From NCBI RefSeq assembly GCF_003048875.2, contig NZ_CP049264.1, positions 1,054,001 through 1,118,000 of the forward strand: DNA of 64,000 bases. Reading direction: 5' to 3'. The notes below the pieces were generated by a model. That model was not told the origin of the DNA. It searched no databases and saw only the letters and a program-made list of their open reading frames with translations. Positions 47,608 through 57,638 of this stretch are shown here, piece by piece. This DNA is from Campylobacter concisus. GTDB lineage: Bacteria; Campylobacterota; Campylobacteria; Campylobacterales; Campylobacteraceae. The translations under genes and the position numbers were made by a program. How positions within the stretch are numbered: position 1 is the first letter of the stretch; every line of letters begins with the position of its first letter.

Positions 47608-48224
47608 GGGCGCTTCTTTTTAAGCTGGTCTAAATAGCCATATATCGTGATCTTTGAGACGTTTAGCTTGGCTGCTACGACCTCGATAGCGCCCTTTATG
47701 TTAAAAATGCCCTTTTCGTTCATAAAGCCCACGAGCTCTAGCTTTTGCTCCTTTTTGAGCTTTTTGCCCTCGTTTTTGGCGATGATCTTGTCGATCAAAT
47801 TTAAAACTATCTGCATCACGTCGTCGTTTTGCTCGCTATTTGGCTCATTTTCACTCGTTTTTAAGAAATTTCCAGCCATTTCAAAAAGGCTCTTTGCCAC
47901 GCTAGCATCGACATTTACGCATATCGCCCCGATGATCTCGCCGTGCTCGTCTCTGATAAATGCAGTTGAAGACTTCACCAGCTTTTCATCCTTGGTAAAA
48001 AAGTAGTTTGCCACGTAGTCGTCTTTGAAATTTTTACTGTTTAAGACCTCCATTACAAGGTGGTCAAAGCTTTGTCCGACCTTTCTGCCAGTAACGTCGC
48101 CAGCTACATAAACGACTGAGCGCTGCGGGTGCGAGAGATCGTGTAGGACGACTTCGCAGGCAAATGGCGAGCTTTTTTGTATGAGATTTGCCGTTGGGAT
48201 AAATGCCTTTAATATAGGATGCAT
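47604..48224 (-). CDS. YheO/DauR-family transcriptional regulator
   Basis: A 206-residue regulator with an N-terminal YheO-like PAS domain (LHDLSHPQRSVVYVAGDVTGRKVG; GEIIGAICVNVD) and a C-terminal helix-turn-helix (FNIKGAIEVVAAKLNVSKITIYGYL). Relatives such as DauR control amino-acid catabolism. It is divergent from ridA and a PLP-enzyme gene, which are the likely targets, and is translationally coupled to ccoI downstream. Confidence 0.88.
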   Translation of the reverse strand: MHPILKAFIPTANLIQKSSPFACEVVLHDLSHPQRSVVYVAGDVTGRKVGQSFDHLVMEVLNSKNFKDDYVANYFFTKDEKLVKSSTAFIRDEHGEIIGAICVNVDASVAKSLFEMAGNFLKTSENEPNSEQNDDVMQIVLNLIDKIIAKNEGKKLKKEQKLELVGFMNEKGIFNIKGAIEVVAAKLNVSKITIYGYLDQLKKKRP

Positions 48225-48370
48225 AAGGCGCCTTTTGTTTTTGTTTAAGTTTAGCCAAAATATTTTTAAATTTTCGATAAGAAAAATATAATTTTTTATG
48301 AAAATTTGTGAAATTTAAGCAAAAATAATAATTTTTTATCTATAATCCTTTAAATTTTTAAGGAGAAAAT

Positions 48371-48754
48371 ATGAAAATTTACGAGACCGAAATTTCAAAA
48401 AAGAAAAAGGCTCACTACTCTTTGGCTACCGAGCACAACGGCATCCTCTACATCTCAGGTCAGCTTAGTATGGACCCAGAGACTAGGCAGATCCCAGAGG
48501 GGCTAAAAGCTCAAACAAGGCAGGCTTTAAAAAACCTTGATAACGTGCTAAAGCTGGCAAATGCGACAAGAAACGACATATTGATGTGCCGCATCTATAC
48601 GCCAGATATCGACTTTTGGGACGAGATAGATGACGAGTACGCGCTATTTTTTGGTGATCACAAGCCAGCTCGCGTCGTAGTGCCGACAAACAAACTTCAC
48701 TTTGGCTGCCTGCTAGAGATCGAAGCTACAGCGATACTTGATAGAAAAATTTAA
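48371..48754 (+). CDS. ridA: RidA-family reactive intermediate deaminase
   Basis: A 127-residue YjgF/RidA protein. It hydrolyses the reactive enamine or imine products of PLP enzymes. Conserved features are LYISGQLSMDPETRQ, QTRQALKNLDNVLKLA and RVVVPTNKLHFGCLLEIEATA; the usual active-site Arg is in KPARVVV. It is followed 11 bp later by a PLP enzyme gene. Confidence 0.92.
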   Translation: MKIYETEISKKKKAHYSLATEHNGILYISGQLSMDPETRQIPEGLKAQTRQALKNLDNVLKLANATRNDILMCRIYTPDIDFWDEIDDEYALFFGDHKPARVVVPTNKLHFGCLLEIEATAILDRKI

Positions 48755-48765
48755 AAGGAGCAAAA

Positions 48766-49851
48766 ATGCCTAAATTTATCTGCTCAAAGTGCGACAAGAG
48801 CGCAGATTTTGAGACGCCTATTTTTGCGTGCGAGTGCGGTGGGCTATATGATCTGGAGTTTAAACCGGCCAAATTTGATCTAAATTTGATCGACCAGCGC
48901 GAGTTTAGCCTCTTTAGATACCGCGAGTTTTTCCCTATCAAAAATGAGCTTTGGCGCGATATCAGCCTTGGCGAAGGGCTAACAAAAAGCGTGAAATTTG
49001 ATGACTCGCTCTACCTTAAAATGGACTATGCGATGCCAACGCTCTCTTTCAAGGATAGAGGCGCAGTGATGCTTATTTGGTTTTGTAAAACTCATGGCAT
49101 CAAAAAGATCTTGCAAGATAGCAGCGGAAACGCTGGAAACTCGGTCGCCGCATACGCTGCTAGAGCTGGCATAGAGTGTGAAATTTACGTCCCAAAAGGC
49201 ACGAGCGAGAAAAAGATAAAGATGCTTGAGTACTACGGCGCAAAGGCGGTTGTCTTTGACGGCACGCGCGACGAGACGGCAGATGCTTGCAGAAAAAGGG
49301 CAAAAGATGAGGGTATATTTTACGCAAACCACGTATTTAACCCGCTTTTTTATCAAGGCACTAAAACATATATATATGAAATTTACGAGCAGCTTGGCTT
49401 TGTCCCTGAAAATCTCTTTTTGCCAGTTGGCAACGGCACCTTGCTACTTGGCTGCGAGATAGCGCTAAATGAGCTATTTGAGGCTGGAGTGATCAAAAAA
49501 CTACCTAAAATTTTCATCGTTCAAAGTGAAAAGTGCGCGCCATTTTTATGGGCAACAGGCGAGCCACGTGAGATCAAGCCAGAGCCAACTTTGGCTGAGG
49601 GCATAGCGATCGCAAAACCTGCTCGTGGCGCTGAGATATTAGCTAGCCGATATGCTGGCGAGCGCGAAGTGATCACGATAAAAGAAGAGGATATTGAACC
49701 AGCTAGAAATTTCCTAGCAAGCCGCGGTTTTTACGTCGAGCACACCACAGCAGCGATCTACGCGGCATACGAAAACTACGTAAAATCACACAAGATAGAG
49801 GGCAAAAGCATCATCTCGATGTGCGGCGCCGGACTAAAAAGCGAACACTGA
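48766..49851 (+). CDS. threonine synthase-like PLP-dependent enzyme
   Basis: A 361-residue fold-type II PLP enzyme. An N-terminal zinc ribbon (FICSKCDKS...FACECGGLYDLE) precedes the core with the PLP lysine in SFKDRGA and the phosphate loop in LPVGNGTLL. This arrangement fits short threonine synthases, but related ammonia-lyases share it. Neighbouring ridA suggests an enzyme that releases aminoacrylate or aminocrotonate, such as a serine/threonine or diaminopropionate lyase. I leave the reaction open. Confidence 0.8.
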   Translation: MPKFICSKCDKSADFETPIFACECGGLYDLEFKPAKFDLNLIDQREFSLFRYREFFPIKNELWRDISLGEGLTKSVKFDDSLYLKMDYAMPTLSFKDRGAVMLIWFCKTHGIKKILQDSSGNAGNSVAAYAARAGIECEIYVPKGTSEKKIKMLEYYGAKAVVFDGTRDETADACRKRAKDEGIFYANHVFNPLFYQGTKTYIYEIYEQLGFVPENLFLPVGNGTLLLGCEIALNELFEAGVIKKLPKIFIVQSEKCAPFLWATGEPREIKPEPTLAEGIAIAKPARGAEILASRYAGEREVITIKEEDIEPARNFLASRGFYVEHTTAAIYAAYENYVKSHKIEGKSIISMCGAGLKSEH

Positions 49852-49854
49852 TTT

Positions 49855-49884
49855 AAATTTGCAGGTCATTTTGCCTGCAAATTT
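49855..49884 (+). terminator. terminator after the PLP enzyme gene
   Basis: An 11-bp stem, AAATTTGCAGG with CCTGCAAATTT, and an 8-nt loop, just after the stop. Confidence 0.7.
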
Positions 49885-50014
49885 GCCTATTTTAGCGACT
49901 TTGGTTGTGGCATTTCTTGACAACAAAGTTTTATTTTTATAAAATGCCAAAACTTTCAAAAAACTTTTGAAGCCCAGAATTCTGCAATCTTATCCCCGCA
50001 TTTAAAGAGGAAAA

Positions 50015-51358
50015 ATGGAAAACAACAACCAAACCGAGCAAAGTGCTGCTCAAAACACAAAAACTACAAAAAAACATCAAGCATCAAGAACCCACGTACC
50101 AGTAGATGGACACAAGATCGAAGAGCTAAGAACGCTTAGCTTAGATGAGCTAGTGCAGATCGCAAATGGCGTTGGCGTCGAAAATCCACGCGAATTTCGC
50201 AGGCAGGATTTGATATTTGAGATACTAAAAACCCAGACAAAACAAGGCGGCTTTATACTATTTACTGGGATTTTGGAGATCACAAACGAGGGCTACGGCT
50301 TTTTAAGGGCTGTTGATGCAAATTTAAGCGACAGCTCAAACGACGCTTATGTTTCAAACTCTCAAATCCGCAAATTTGCACTTCGTGTGGGCGACATCAT
50401 CACTGGCCAAGTAAGAGAGCCAAAAGATCAAGAAAAATACTACGCCCTTTTAAAGATCGAAGCGGTAAACTACATGCCTCTAGCAGACGCAAAAGAGAGG
50501 CCACTCTTTGATAACCTAACCCCACTTTTCCCAACTGAAAAGCTAAATTTAGAGTATGATCCGATGAAGCTAACAGGCCGTGTGCTCGACCTTTTCACGC
50601 CTATTGGCAAAGGTCAGCGTGGTCTCATCGTCGCACCTCCAAGAAGTGGTAAAACTGAGCTTATGAAAGAGCTAGCTCACGGCATCGCTAAAAACCACCC
50701 AGAAGCCCAGCTCATGGTGCTTCTAGTAGATGAGAGACCAGAAGAAGTTACCGATATGCAGCGCTGCGTAAAAGGCGAGGTATTTAGCTCGACATTTGAC
50801 CTGCCAGCGCTTAATCACGTCCGCGTAGCGGAGCTAGTCATCGAAAAGGCAAAACGTCTAGTTGAGATGGGCAAAGATGTCATCATCTTGCTTGATAGTA
50901 TAACCCGTCTAGCACGCGCCTACAACACAGTGACCCCGCCAAGTGGCAAGGTGCTAACAGGCGGTGTGGACGCAAACGCACTTCACAAGCCAAAACGCTT
51001 CTTTGGCGCAGCTAGAAACATCGAGCACGGCGGCTCTCTAACCATCATCGCAACAGCACTTATCGACACTGGCTCACGCATGGATGAAGTGATATTTGAA
51101 GAGTTTAAAGGCACTGGAAACAGCGAGATCGTGCTTGACCGTAACATCTCAGACCGCAGAATTTACCCAGCTATCAACGTGCTAAAATCAGGCACCAGAA
51201 AAGAAGAGCTACTTCAAAAGCCTGATGAGCTTCAAAAAATTTGGGCTATTCGCTCTGCGATAGCGACAATGGACGACGTCGAAGCGCTTAAATTCTTATA
51301 TGCAAAAATGCTAAAAACAAAAGATAATAAAGAGCTTCTCTCTATCTTAAACGAGTAA
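50015..51358 (+). CDS. rho: transcription termination factor Rho
   Basis: A 447-residue Rho hexamer subunit. It has the N-terminal helical and RNA-binding domains ([21 protein letters not shown]), Walker [27 protein letters not shown] and [13 protein letters not shown]. The first 35 residues are a polar extension rich in Gln, Asn, Thr and Lys. It starts at ATG after AGAGG. Confidence 0.98.
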   Translation: MENNNQTEQSAAQNTKTTKKHQASRTHVPVDGHKIEELRTLSLDELVQIANGVGVENPREFRRQDLIFEILKTQTKQGGFILFTGILEITNEGYGFLRAVDANLSDSSNDAYVSNSQIRKFALRVGDIITGQVREPKDQEKYYALLKIEAVNYMPLADAKERPLFDNLTPLFPTEKLNLEYDPMKLTGRVLDLFTPIGKGQRGLIVAPPRSGKTELMKELAHGIAKNHPEAQLMVLLVDERPEEVTDMQRCVKGEVFSSTFDLPALNHVRVAELVIEKAKRLVEMGKDVIILLDSITRLARAYNTVTPPSGKVLTGGVDANALHKPKRFFGAARNIEHGGSLTIIATALIDTGSRMDEVIFEEFKGTGNSEIVLDRNISDRRIYPAINVLKSGTRKEELLQKPDELQKIWAIRSAIATMDDVEALKFLYAKMLKTKDNKELLSILNE

Positions 51359-51365
51359 ATTTAAC

Positions 51366-51402
51366 TGAGCTTGAAGCGCTTGCTTTGAGCTCAAATTTTT
51401 TT
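51366..51402 (+). terminator. rho terminator
   Basis: An imperfect hairpin TGAGC...GCTCA (51366-51393), with an inner AAGCGCTT palindrome, followed by AATTTTTTTT. Confidence 0.6.
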
Positions 51403-51461
51403 TGCATCAAATTTATCAACAAATCTTTCATAATTATACTAATTTAAAATTTTCAGTTTTA

Positions 51462-51475
51462 TTTTTTTTTTTTTT
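51462..51475 (+). repeat. T14 homopolymer in the promoter region of the lipoprotein gene
   Basis: Fourteen T in a row directly before GTAAAAT, which looks like a -10 box, about 40 bp before the ATG at 51515. The tract would lie between -10 and -35. Confidence 0.7.
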
Positions 51476-51514
51476 GTAAAATCCGAATTTCTAACTTCTA
51501 CAAAAAGGAAAAAT

Positions 51515-51985
51515 ATGAAAACAAAAGTCGTTCTTTCAGGCATTACAGCAACACTTGCTCTTGCTCTAACTGGATGTGGTGAGCCAACTACTTTGGCTGA
51601 AATTTGCAAAGCTGACATGGGAAGTATCAAGCACTTTAAAGGTGAAGTGAAAGTCTATAAAAGGGTAAGTTATACGACCAAATACGATATCATGACAAAT
51701 AAATACGAGCTAAAAGAAGATGGAAAAGGTTATCTGATAGTAGATAAAGACACAAAGGTTAATCTAGATAAATTTAATGAAAAGGAATCTGATAGTTATG
51801 AGGTTATAAAAAATAGCATAGCACAAGGGACGCCTTATTATTATGGTGAGCAAAAATATGGCGAGATAGGTGACGAAAATGCGACAGAATTCTTAGCAAC
51901 ATTAGAAACGCTAAACCCAAGATGTATAAAAGGCGAGGAAATAAAACTAAGCCATAAAGATACAGAATTAACTCCGATAAAATAA
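51515..51985 (+). CDS. predicted lipoprotein
   Basis: A 156-residue protein with a lipoprotein signal (MKTKVVLSGITATLALALTGC, lipobox LTGC at Cys21). The mature part is hydrophilic, rich in Lys, Glu, Asp and Tyr, with two more cysteines (EICKAD, PRCIKG). No domain is recognised. AAAAAGGAAAAAT precedes the ATG. It stands alone and ends in a strong terminator. Confidence 0.8.
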   Translation: MKTKVVLSGITATLALALTGCGEPTTLAEICKADMGSIKHFKGEVKVYKRVSYTTKYDIMTNKYELKEDGKGYLIVDKDTKVNLDKFNEKESDSYEVIKNSIAQGTPYYYGEQKYGEIGDENATEFLATLETLNPRCIKGEEIKLSHKDTELTPIK

Positions 51986-51987
51986 AA

Positions 51988-52007
51988 AAAGGTGGTTCGC
52001 CACCTTT
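51988..52007 (+). terminator. terminator after the lipoprotein gene (bidirectional)
   Basis: AAAGGTGG-TTCG-CCACCTTT, a stable tetraloop hairpin between convergent genes, with A and T runs on the flanks. Confidence 0.85.
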
Positions 52008-52041
52008 AAAACCTTACATTATCTCACTTTAATTTTATAAA

Positions 52042-52254
52042 TCACTTACTAAATTTTTCTATGTCTTGATTGATTAAATTTTCATATTCACAAAGCTCGT
52101 TGCAAGTCTTTTTGCTCTGCTCGATAAGCTCATCAAATTTAAATCCAAGCATCACGATACGATAAAGGTTAGGCTTGTGTTTTCGCCAGTTGTAAAGCGT
52201 TGCGACATCAACGTCCAAATGATAAGCCATATCACGTTTTGTCATCTTAGCCAC
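52042..52254 (-). CDS. small helix-turn-helix protein
   Basis: A 70-residue protein starting at GTG 52254, six bases after AAAGGAG, beginning VAKMTKRDMAYHLDVDVATLYNWRKHKPNLYRIVMLGFKF. This is a homeodomain-like or Xre-like helix-turn-helix with the recognition helix around ATLYNWRK. An upstream extension to 52308 has no ribosome binding site. It is divergent from the outer-membrane protein gene, which it might regulate. Confidence 0.75.
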   Translation of the reverse strand: MAKMTKRDMAYHLDVDVATLYNWRKHKPNLYRIVMLGFKFDELIEQSKKTCNELCEYENLINQDIEKFSK

Positions 52255-52413
52255 TTTACACTCCTTTTTTCGAGTGATTTTATAAATTTTATTCTGATAA
52301 GAAAACAATTGAATTATTTTATGTTTTTTATTAATTTCATTGAATATTTAAACTTTATTTAATATAAGAAAATTTAAAGTAGCCACGTAACATTTTTTAA
52401 ATAAGGAGTAAAA

Positions 52414-53016
52414 ATGAAAAATGTAGTTTTAAAAGTTGCTTTAGGTTTAAGCCTAGCTAGTGCCGCTGCTTTAGCGCAAGGAGCGTTTGTGGGAGTTGAA
52501 GGAGACTACTCTTTTGGATCAAAGCTTACTGTAAAAGGCGATGACGGCTCAAAGATCAAATTTAAAAAAGCACAACCAGGTCTTGGTCTAAAAGCTGGTT
52601 ATGACTTTGACGTAGCTAGAGTTTATGGAGCTTACATATATGATTTTAAAGTTAAGAAAACAGCAAATGACGAAGATAAAAGCGTAGCTGAGTGGAAAAC
52701 TCATAAATTTATAGTTGGAGCTGACTATACTCCAAGTGTGGCAAAAGATCTTAAACTAGTTCTTGGTGGCTACACTGGTTTTTCAAAACTTAAGCTAAGG
52801 GGTGGCGATGCTGAAAATCCGATGGAAAGTGCTAGCACAAACGGCTGGATACTTGGTGCAAAAGTTGGTGCCGAATACTCTATCAACGAAAACAATGCGG
52901 TTGAGTTTGGTCTAAAAGCTGATAGAACTGACTACGGCAAGATTAGTAAATTTGATTTTGTTGACACAAAAGAGACAAATGTCGGTCTTTATATGGGATA
53001 TACATATAAATTTTAA
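52414..53016 (+). CDS. outer-membrane beta-barrel protein
   Basis: A 200-residue protein with a signal peptide (MKNVVLKVALGLSLASAAALAQG) and alternating beta strands rich in aromatic residues and Gly, ending TNVGLYMGYTYKF with a C-terminal Phe. This is an 8-stranded OmpA/OmpW-like barrel (Omp_b-brl class). AAGGAG precedes the ATG. The function is unknown. Confidence 0.85.
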   Translation: MKNVVLKVALGLSLASAAALAQGAFVGVEGDYSFGSKLTVKGDDGSKIKFKKAQPGLGLKAGYDFDVARVYGAYIYDFKVKKTANDEDKSVAEWKTHKFIVGADYTPSVAKDLKLVLGGYTGFSKLKLRGGDAENPMESASTNGWILGAKVGAEYSINENNAVEFGLKADRTDYGKISKFDFVDTKETNVGLYMGYTYKF

Positions 53017-53024
53017 TAATTCGC

Positions 53025-53056
53025 AAGCTCAAATTTCAAAGCAAATTTGAGCTTTT
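53025..53056 (+). terminator. terminator between the barrel protein and the GNAT gene
   Basis: A perfect 12-bp stem, AAGCTCAAATTT with AAATTTGAGCTT, ending in TTTT. It can serve both converging genes. Confidence 0.8.
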
Positions 53057-53083
53057 AACTAACTGCCCTACTTTTAAAATAAG

Positions 53084-53563
53084 CTATAAATTTACCAGCT
53101 TTTCTAAATTTTCGCCGTCTAAGCGGTAGGTTCTCCACTCAAGAGATTGATTTTTAGCACCCATACTTTCATAAAATTTGATGCTTGGCTCATTCCAGTT
53201 TAGGCAGCACCACTCAAGCCTTTTTAAATTTTCATCCTTGCAAATTTGAGCTAGAAATTTAAAAAATGCCTTGCCGATACCTTGATTTCTAAACTCTTTT
53301 TTGACGTAGATGTCCTCAAGATACATTCCGCCAAGCCCTAAAAATGTAGAAAACGTGTAAAAATAGATAGCATATCCTATCACCCTGCCCTCACTCTCGC
53401 AGATAAGGGCTTTTGCGTGATTTTTATTAAAGATAGAGTCTGCGAAAATTTCATTTGTAAAAGTGACTTGATCGCTCATATTTTCATAGCTCGCAAGCTC
53501 TCTTACAAGCTCACAGATCACGTCTATATCGCCCTCAGTCGCTTTTCTTATTTGAAATTTCAT
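53084..53563 (-). CDS. GNAT-family N-acetyltransferase
   Basis: A 159-residue acetyltransferase resembling diamine/thialysine acetyltransferases (MKFQIRKATEGDIDVICELVRELASYE; LEDIYVKKEFRNQGIGKAFFKFLAQ). The acetyl-CoA loop RNQGIG is clear, and the WCCLNWNEPSIKFYESMGA segment matches the SAT1-like group. Polyamines or related amines are plausible substrates. It overlaps the nusA stop by one base. Confidence 0.88.
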   Translation of the reverse strand: MKFQIRKATEGDIDVICELVRELASYENMSDQVTFTNEIFADSIFNKNHAKALICESEGRVIGYAIYFYTFSTFLGLGGMYLEDIYVKKEFRNQGIGKAFFKFLAQICKDENLKRLEWCCLNWNEPSIKFYESMGAKNQSLEWRTYRLDGENLEKLVNL

Positions 53564-54666
53564 TAGTTATCACCAAAGAGTGCTTTTAGATCCTTGACCA
53601 TTCCGCCGTCACTATCGCTGCTGCTAGTTTTTGAGCCAAGCTCATTTAGCTCGATCTCATAGCCAGTTAGCATGCTTGCAAGGCGGATATTTATGCCATT
53701 TTTGCCGATCGCCTTACTCTTTTGCTCGCTCGCAAGTGTCACGATCGCCTTGTTTTCTTCGATCTTTACAGATGTGATGATAGCAGGTGCCATAGCGCGA
53801 GCTACCAAGATCGCTGGCTCGGTGGTGTATTCGATCGCATCGATGCTCTCGCCATGAAGCTCTTTGCTTACGGCATTTATCCTAACGCCCTTTGTGCCAA
53901 CGGTTGCGCCGACTGGATCGATATTTGGAGTAGTTGAGATGAGCGCTACTTTTGCCCTTTCGCCAGGGATCCTCGCACTTCCTTGGATGATAATGCCGCC
54001 ATCTTTTATCTCAGGCACCTCTGAAGTTAGCAGCGCTTCAAGAAATTTAGGCGAAGTCCTTGAAAGCTCGACCTTTATGCCTAGATTTTTATCTGTAAAA
54101 ACTTTTCTAATGACCGCTTTTACCACGTCGCCTACTTTAAATTTCTCGCCTTTTATGCGGTTTTTACGTGGTAAGATGGCACGAAGCTCATCTATCTCGA
54201 TAAAAGTGTTTTCGTCGTTATCGACTCTGACAACTGGCCCAAAGACCATGTGACCGCTCATTTCATTATATTTTTGTAAAATTTTCTCTTCGACTAGGCG
54301 CTGGATGTGATACTCAAGCTCCTTATGAAGCGTTTGGGCTGCGGTTCTTCCAAGGTTATCAAGGCTTAGTTCGTAAGTGAGCTCATCACCGATCTCTACG
54401 CCACTATCTATCTTTTTAGCCTCTTTTAAGCTTAAAAAGTGCTCGTTGTCTTCAGCAAGTCTCTCATCATCGTTTGCTACGATTGAAATTTTTTGATAAA
54501 GCTTTAAATTTTTATTTGCATCGATGCTCACGTCATATTCATAATTTTCGCCATAAACTCTTTTTGCAGTGTTTATCAAAGCTCTTATAACGCGCTCTTT
54601 TACATCTTCTATCTCTAAATTTTTCTCATTTGCAATTGACTCTATAATATCTGATATTCTTTCCAT
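53563..54666 (-). CDS. nusA: transcription termination/antitermination protein NusA
   Basis: A 367-residue NusA with the N-terminal RNA polymerase-binding domain, an S1 domain (GPVVRVDNDENTFIEIDELRAILPRKN) and two KH domains (GTKGVRINAV; GKNGINIRLAS). It lacks the C-terminal acidic repeats of the E. coli protein, as usual outside gammaproteobacteria. ATG 54666 follows GGAG; an upstream extension to 54726 is not supported. Confidence 0.96.
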   Translation of the reverse strand: MERISDIIESIANEKNLEIEDVKERVIRALINTAKRVYGENYEYDVSIDANKNLKLYQKISIVANDDERLAEDNEHFLSLKEAKKIDSGVEIGDELTYELSLDNLGRTAAQTLHKELEYHIQRLVEEKILQKYNEMSGHMVFGPVVRVDNDENTFIEIDELRAILPRKNRIKGEKFKVGDVVKAVIRKVFTDKNLGIKVELSRTSPKFLEALLTSEVPEIKDGGIIIQGSARIPGERAKVALISTTPNIDPVGATVGTKGVRINAVSKELHGESIDAIEYTTEPAILVARAMAPAIITSVKIEENKAIVTLASEQKSKAIGKNGINIRLASMLTGYEIELNELGSKTSSSDSDGGMVKDLKALFGDN

Positions 54667-54838
54667 TTTTTCTCCATTGTGACGATAAATTTCGGGGATT
54701 TTTCGTGAAGTTTTGAAATTATACATAAGCCATACTTTTAATAACTTTAAGCTTGTTATTAACTTTTATTTAATCCTTTTTTTATGATGATTTGGGTATA
54801 TTGACCGATTAAAATTTAAGATTTTGAAAGGATTAAAA

Positions 54839-55081
54839 ATGGAGCTAAAACTTGCAAGAGCCGAATTAGACGCAAAACCAAAAACGATTTCACTAGAAAA
54901 GATAGAGGCAGCTGTCGAAAAAGAGGGTCAGAAAATTTTCTATTTTGATAAAGAAAACACGCACAAACAACTAATCGCCTTAGTCGAGCACTTTGAAGAA
55001 AAAGGGCTAAGCGTTTATCACAGAACCGTGAAATACGGGCTTGATGATAGCGATTATATGTATGAAGTGCATATACTTTAA
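54839..55081 (+). CDS. HP0268-family nuclease
   Basis: An 80-residue protein ([21 protein letters not shown] ... [25 protein letters not shown] ... YMYEVHIL) that matches Helicobacter HP0268, a small nuclease reported to nick DNA and cut RNA. ATG 54839 gives the family length. It overlaps miaB by one base. Confidence 0.85.
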   Translation: MELKLARAELDAKPKTISLEKIEAAVEKEGQKIFYFDKENTHKQLIALVEHFEEKGLSVYHRTVKYGLDDSDYMYEVHIL

Positions 55082-56382
55082 TGAGTAAAAAACTCTTTAT
55101 CCAAACTCTAGGTTGTGCTATGAATGTTCGTGACAGCGAGCATATCATAGCCGAGCTCTCACAAAAAGAAGACTACTCCTTAACACAAAACATCGAAGAA
55201 GCTGATTTAATCCTTATAAATACCTGCTCGGTTCGTGAAAAGCCAGTTCATAAGCTCTTTAGCGAGGTTGGAGCCTTTGAAAAAGCCAAAAAAAGAGGTG
55301 CTAAAATAGGCGTTTGCGGCTGCACTGCAAGCCATTTGGGTAGTGAAATTTTCAAGCGCGCACCTTATGTTGATTTTGTCCTTGGCGCAAGAAATGTTAG
55401 CAAGATCACAAAGGCGGTAAATACGCCTAAATTTATCTCAACCGACATCAACCACGACGAGAGCGAATACGCATTTGGCGAATTTAGAGGCTCGCCATAT
55501 AAAAGCCATATCAATATCTCGATTGGCTGCGATAAAAAATGCACCTACTGCATCGTCCCACATACTAGAGGCGATGAAATTTCTATCCCCTCAAGCCTCA
55601 TCCTAAAAGAGGTAGAAAAGGCGGCAAAAAGCGGCGCAAAAGAGATATTTTTACTAGGGCAAAATGTCAATAACTACGGCAAAAGATTTTCAGGCGTACA
55701 AGAAAATATCGATTTTAGCGACCTTTTAGTAAAGATAAGCGAGATAGATGGCGTTGAGAGGATAAGATTTACAAGCCCACACCCACTTCACATGGATGAT
55801 AAATTTCTTGAAATTTTCACAAATAACCCAAAAATTTGCAAGTCGATGCACATGCCACTTCAAAGCGGAAACACCAAAGTTTTGCGCGAGATGAAGCGCG
55901 GATACACAAAAGAGTGGTTTTTAGACCGCGCGCTAAGACTTAGAAAGATGTGCCCAGATGTGAGCATCTCAACTGACATCATCGTCGCATTTCCAGGCGA
56001 GAGCGATAGTGAGTTTGAAGATACGATGGACGTGCTTGAGCAAGTTAGATTTGAGCAAATTTTTAGCTTTAAGTATTCACCTCGTCCGCTTACAAAAGCA
56101 GCTACTTTTACAAATCAAATAGATGATAAAACCGCTTCAGAAAGGCTAACGCGCCTGCAAAATCGCCACAGCGAAATTTTAGACGAGATCGTGGTGGCGC
56201 AAAAAGGTAAAATTTTTGATGTATATTTTGAAGAGCTAAGGGCAAATGGCGGCGTTGCTGGGCGAAGTTTTAACAACTTTTTAGTTCAAGTTGATGGTAG
56301 CGAAGAGCTTCTTGGCACTACGCAAAAAGTAAAGATCACAAACCCAAAACGAATGGTTTTGTATGGCGAGCTGCAAATTTAA
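55081..56382 (+). CDS. miaB: tRNA-2-methylthio-N6-dimethylallyladenosine synthase
   Basis: A 433-residue radical SAM methylthiotransferase acting at A37 of tRNA. The UPF0004 domain has cysteines in [15 protein letters not shown] and VCGCTA. The radical SAM motif is [20 protein letters not shown] domain closes the chain. TAATG coupling to the HP0268-type gene is seen. Confidence 0.97.
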   Translation: MSKKLFIQTLGCAMNVRDSEHIIAELSQKEDYSLTQNIEEADLILINTCSVREKPVHKLFSEVGAFEKAKKRGAKIGVCGCTASHLGSEIFKRAPYVDFVLGARNVSKITKAVNTPKFISTDINHDESEYAFGEFRGSPYKSHINISIGCDKKCTYCIVPHTRGDEISIPSSLILKEVEKAAKSGAKEIFLLGQNVNNYGKRFSGVQENIDFSDLLVKISEIDGVERIRFTSPHPLHMDDKFLEIFTNNPKICKSMHMPLQSGNTKVLREMKRGYTKEWFLDRALRLRKMCPDVSISTDIIVAFPGESDSEFEDTMDVLEQVRFEQIFSFKYSPRPLTKAATFTNQIDDKTASERLTRLQNRHSEILDEIVVAQKGKIFDVYFEELRANGGVAGRSFNNFLVQVDGSEELLGTTQKVKITNPKRMVLYGELQI

Positions 56383-57142
56383 AAACACTCTTGAAAAGGT
56401 CGCCCTAAATGTTGGCGTCTTTTTCATCTACATTTTGATGTGGCTCATTTTTCTAACCTGCAAAAAGAGCTACACTCCAAATTTCTTGCCACAAAATGGC
56501 TGCGTCGTCGTCTTTTGGCACGGCAGGCTTAGCTTTATGAGCTTTGCTTATAGACGCTGGTGGAGCAGCCAAAACAGAAAACAAGGCAAGGTAATAATAA
56601 GCGACCACAAAGATGGCGAGCTAATCACCAGAATAATCAAATTTTTTGGCATCGACACCATTAGAGGTAGCAGCTCAAAAGGCGGTGCAAGGGCGCTCAT
56701 AGAAGCCCTAAGAGAGATAAAGCAAGGCCACGACGTCATCATCACACCAGATGGCCCACGCGGACCAAGACACAGCGTAGCAGACGGAGCTGCGGTGATC
56801 GCGCAAAAGTCATCTTGCGAAATTTATGCTCTAAATTTCGAAGCAAACTCGTTTTGGGAATTTAAAAGCTGGGATAAGATGATACTTCCAAAGCCATTTT
56901 CAACTATAAATTTTAGCCTCTCAGCCCCTTTTAGCGTGGCAAATTTAGAGCAAAAAGAGGCAAAAGAGAAGATACAAAACGAGCTTTGGCAAGCCTCGCA
57001 AAATGACGGCGGCAAGAGTGCAAAGCAAAATAAAGAGGACTTTAGGTCAAATTTAAAAATTTGGTGGAAAAAATATGCGCATAAAAATCCGCAAATAAGC
57101 GATGAGATAAGAGAAATTTTGGACGAAATTTATGAAAAATAA
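56363..57142 (+). CDS. DUF374 lysophospholipid acyltransferase-family protein
   Basis: A 259-residue protein with an N-terminal membrane helix and the acyltransferase-like segments [47 protein letters not shown] and [17 protein letters not shown]. It belongs to the DUF374/LPLAT-like group thought to act on lipid A or phospholipids. It overlaps miaB by 20 bp. Confidence 0.85.
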   Translation: MASCKFKNTLEKVALNVGVFFIYILMWLIFLTCKKSYTPNFLPQNGCVVVFWHGRLSFMSFAYRRWWSSQNRKQGKVIISDHKDGELITRIIKFFGIDTIRGSSSKGGARALIEALREIKQGHDVIITPDGPRGPRHSVADGAAVIAQKSSCEIYALNFEANSFWEFKSWDKMILPKPFSTINFSLSAPFSVANLEQKEAKEKIQNELWQASQNDGGKSAKQNKEDFRSNLKIWWKKYAHKNPQISDEIREILDEIYEK

Positions 57143-57578
57143 AATTTCTATCTTTATAGCCATTTTTATAGTAGCTTTGTTTGGGCTCTTTTTTTACAGC
57201 GACAACTCCTACAAGCTCGCTCTTGAAGCGAAATTTTACTACCAGAGCAAAGAGTATGAAAAGGCTATAAATTTAAGCCAAAAAGCTCTTGATCTTGACG
57301 CATACAACAAGATGGCCGCCACCACGCTTAATCAAAGCAAGGCAGCTATGAAATTTAGCTCATACATAAAAAACGGCAAAGAGTATCTTGATCGCATCAA
57401 AAAAATGAGCCAAAATGGCGTCAGTAAGGCTGATAATGAGCGCATCAAAATGATGTGTGATGTGATGATAGAAGATTTTGAAAGCTTAAGAAATTCTGCA
57501 CTGCTTGATGAGGAGCTAAAAAGTGAAGCTCTGAAGATGAAAGAGGCGTTTGCAAAACTAAAAAACGAGCTGTTTTAA
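57132..57578 (+). CDS. membrane-anchored protein with TPR-like helices
   Basis: A 148-residue protein with one N-terminal membrane helix (ISIFIAIFIVALFGLFFY) and a periplasmic helical part, including a TPR-like pair (YYQSKEYEKAINLSQKALDLDAYNKMAATTL). It overlaps the DUF374 gene by 11 bp. It may be an adaptor for the PilM/N/O-like products coded just downstream. Confidence 0.65.
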   Translation: MKNKISIFIAIFIVALFGLFFYSDNSYKLALEAKFYYQSKEYEKAINLSQKALDLDAYNKMAATTLNQSKAAMKFSSYIKNGKEYLDRIKKMSQNGVSKADNERIKMMCDVMIEDFESLRNSALLDEELKSEALKMKEAFAKLKNELF

Positions 57579-57638
57579 ACTTATTTAATCCCTTTTTAGC
57601 TAACATACCAAAAATAATGCACTAAATTTAGGAGAGTT

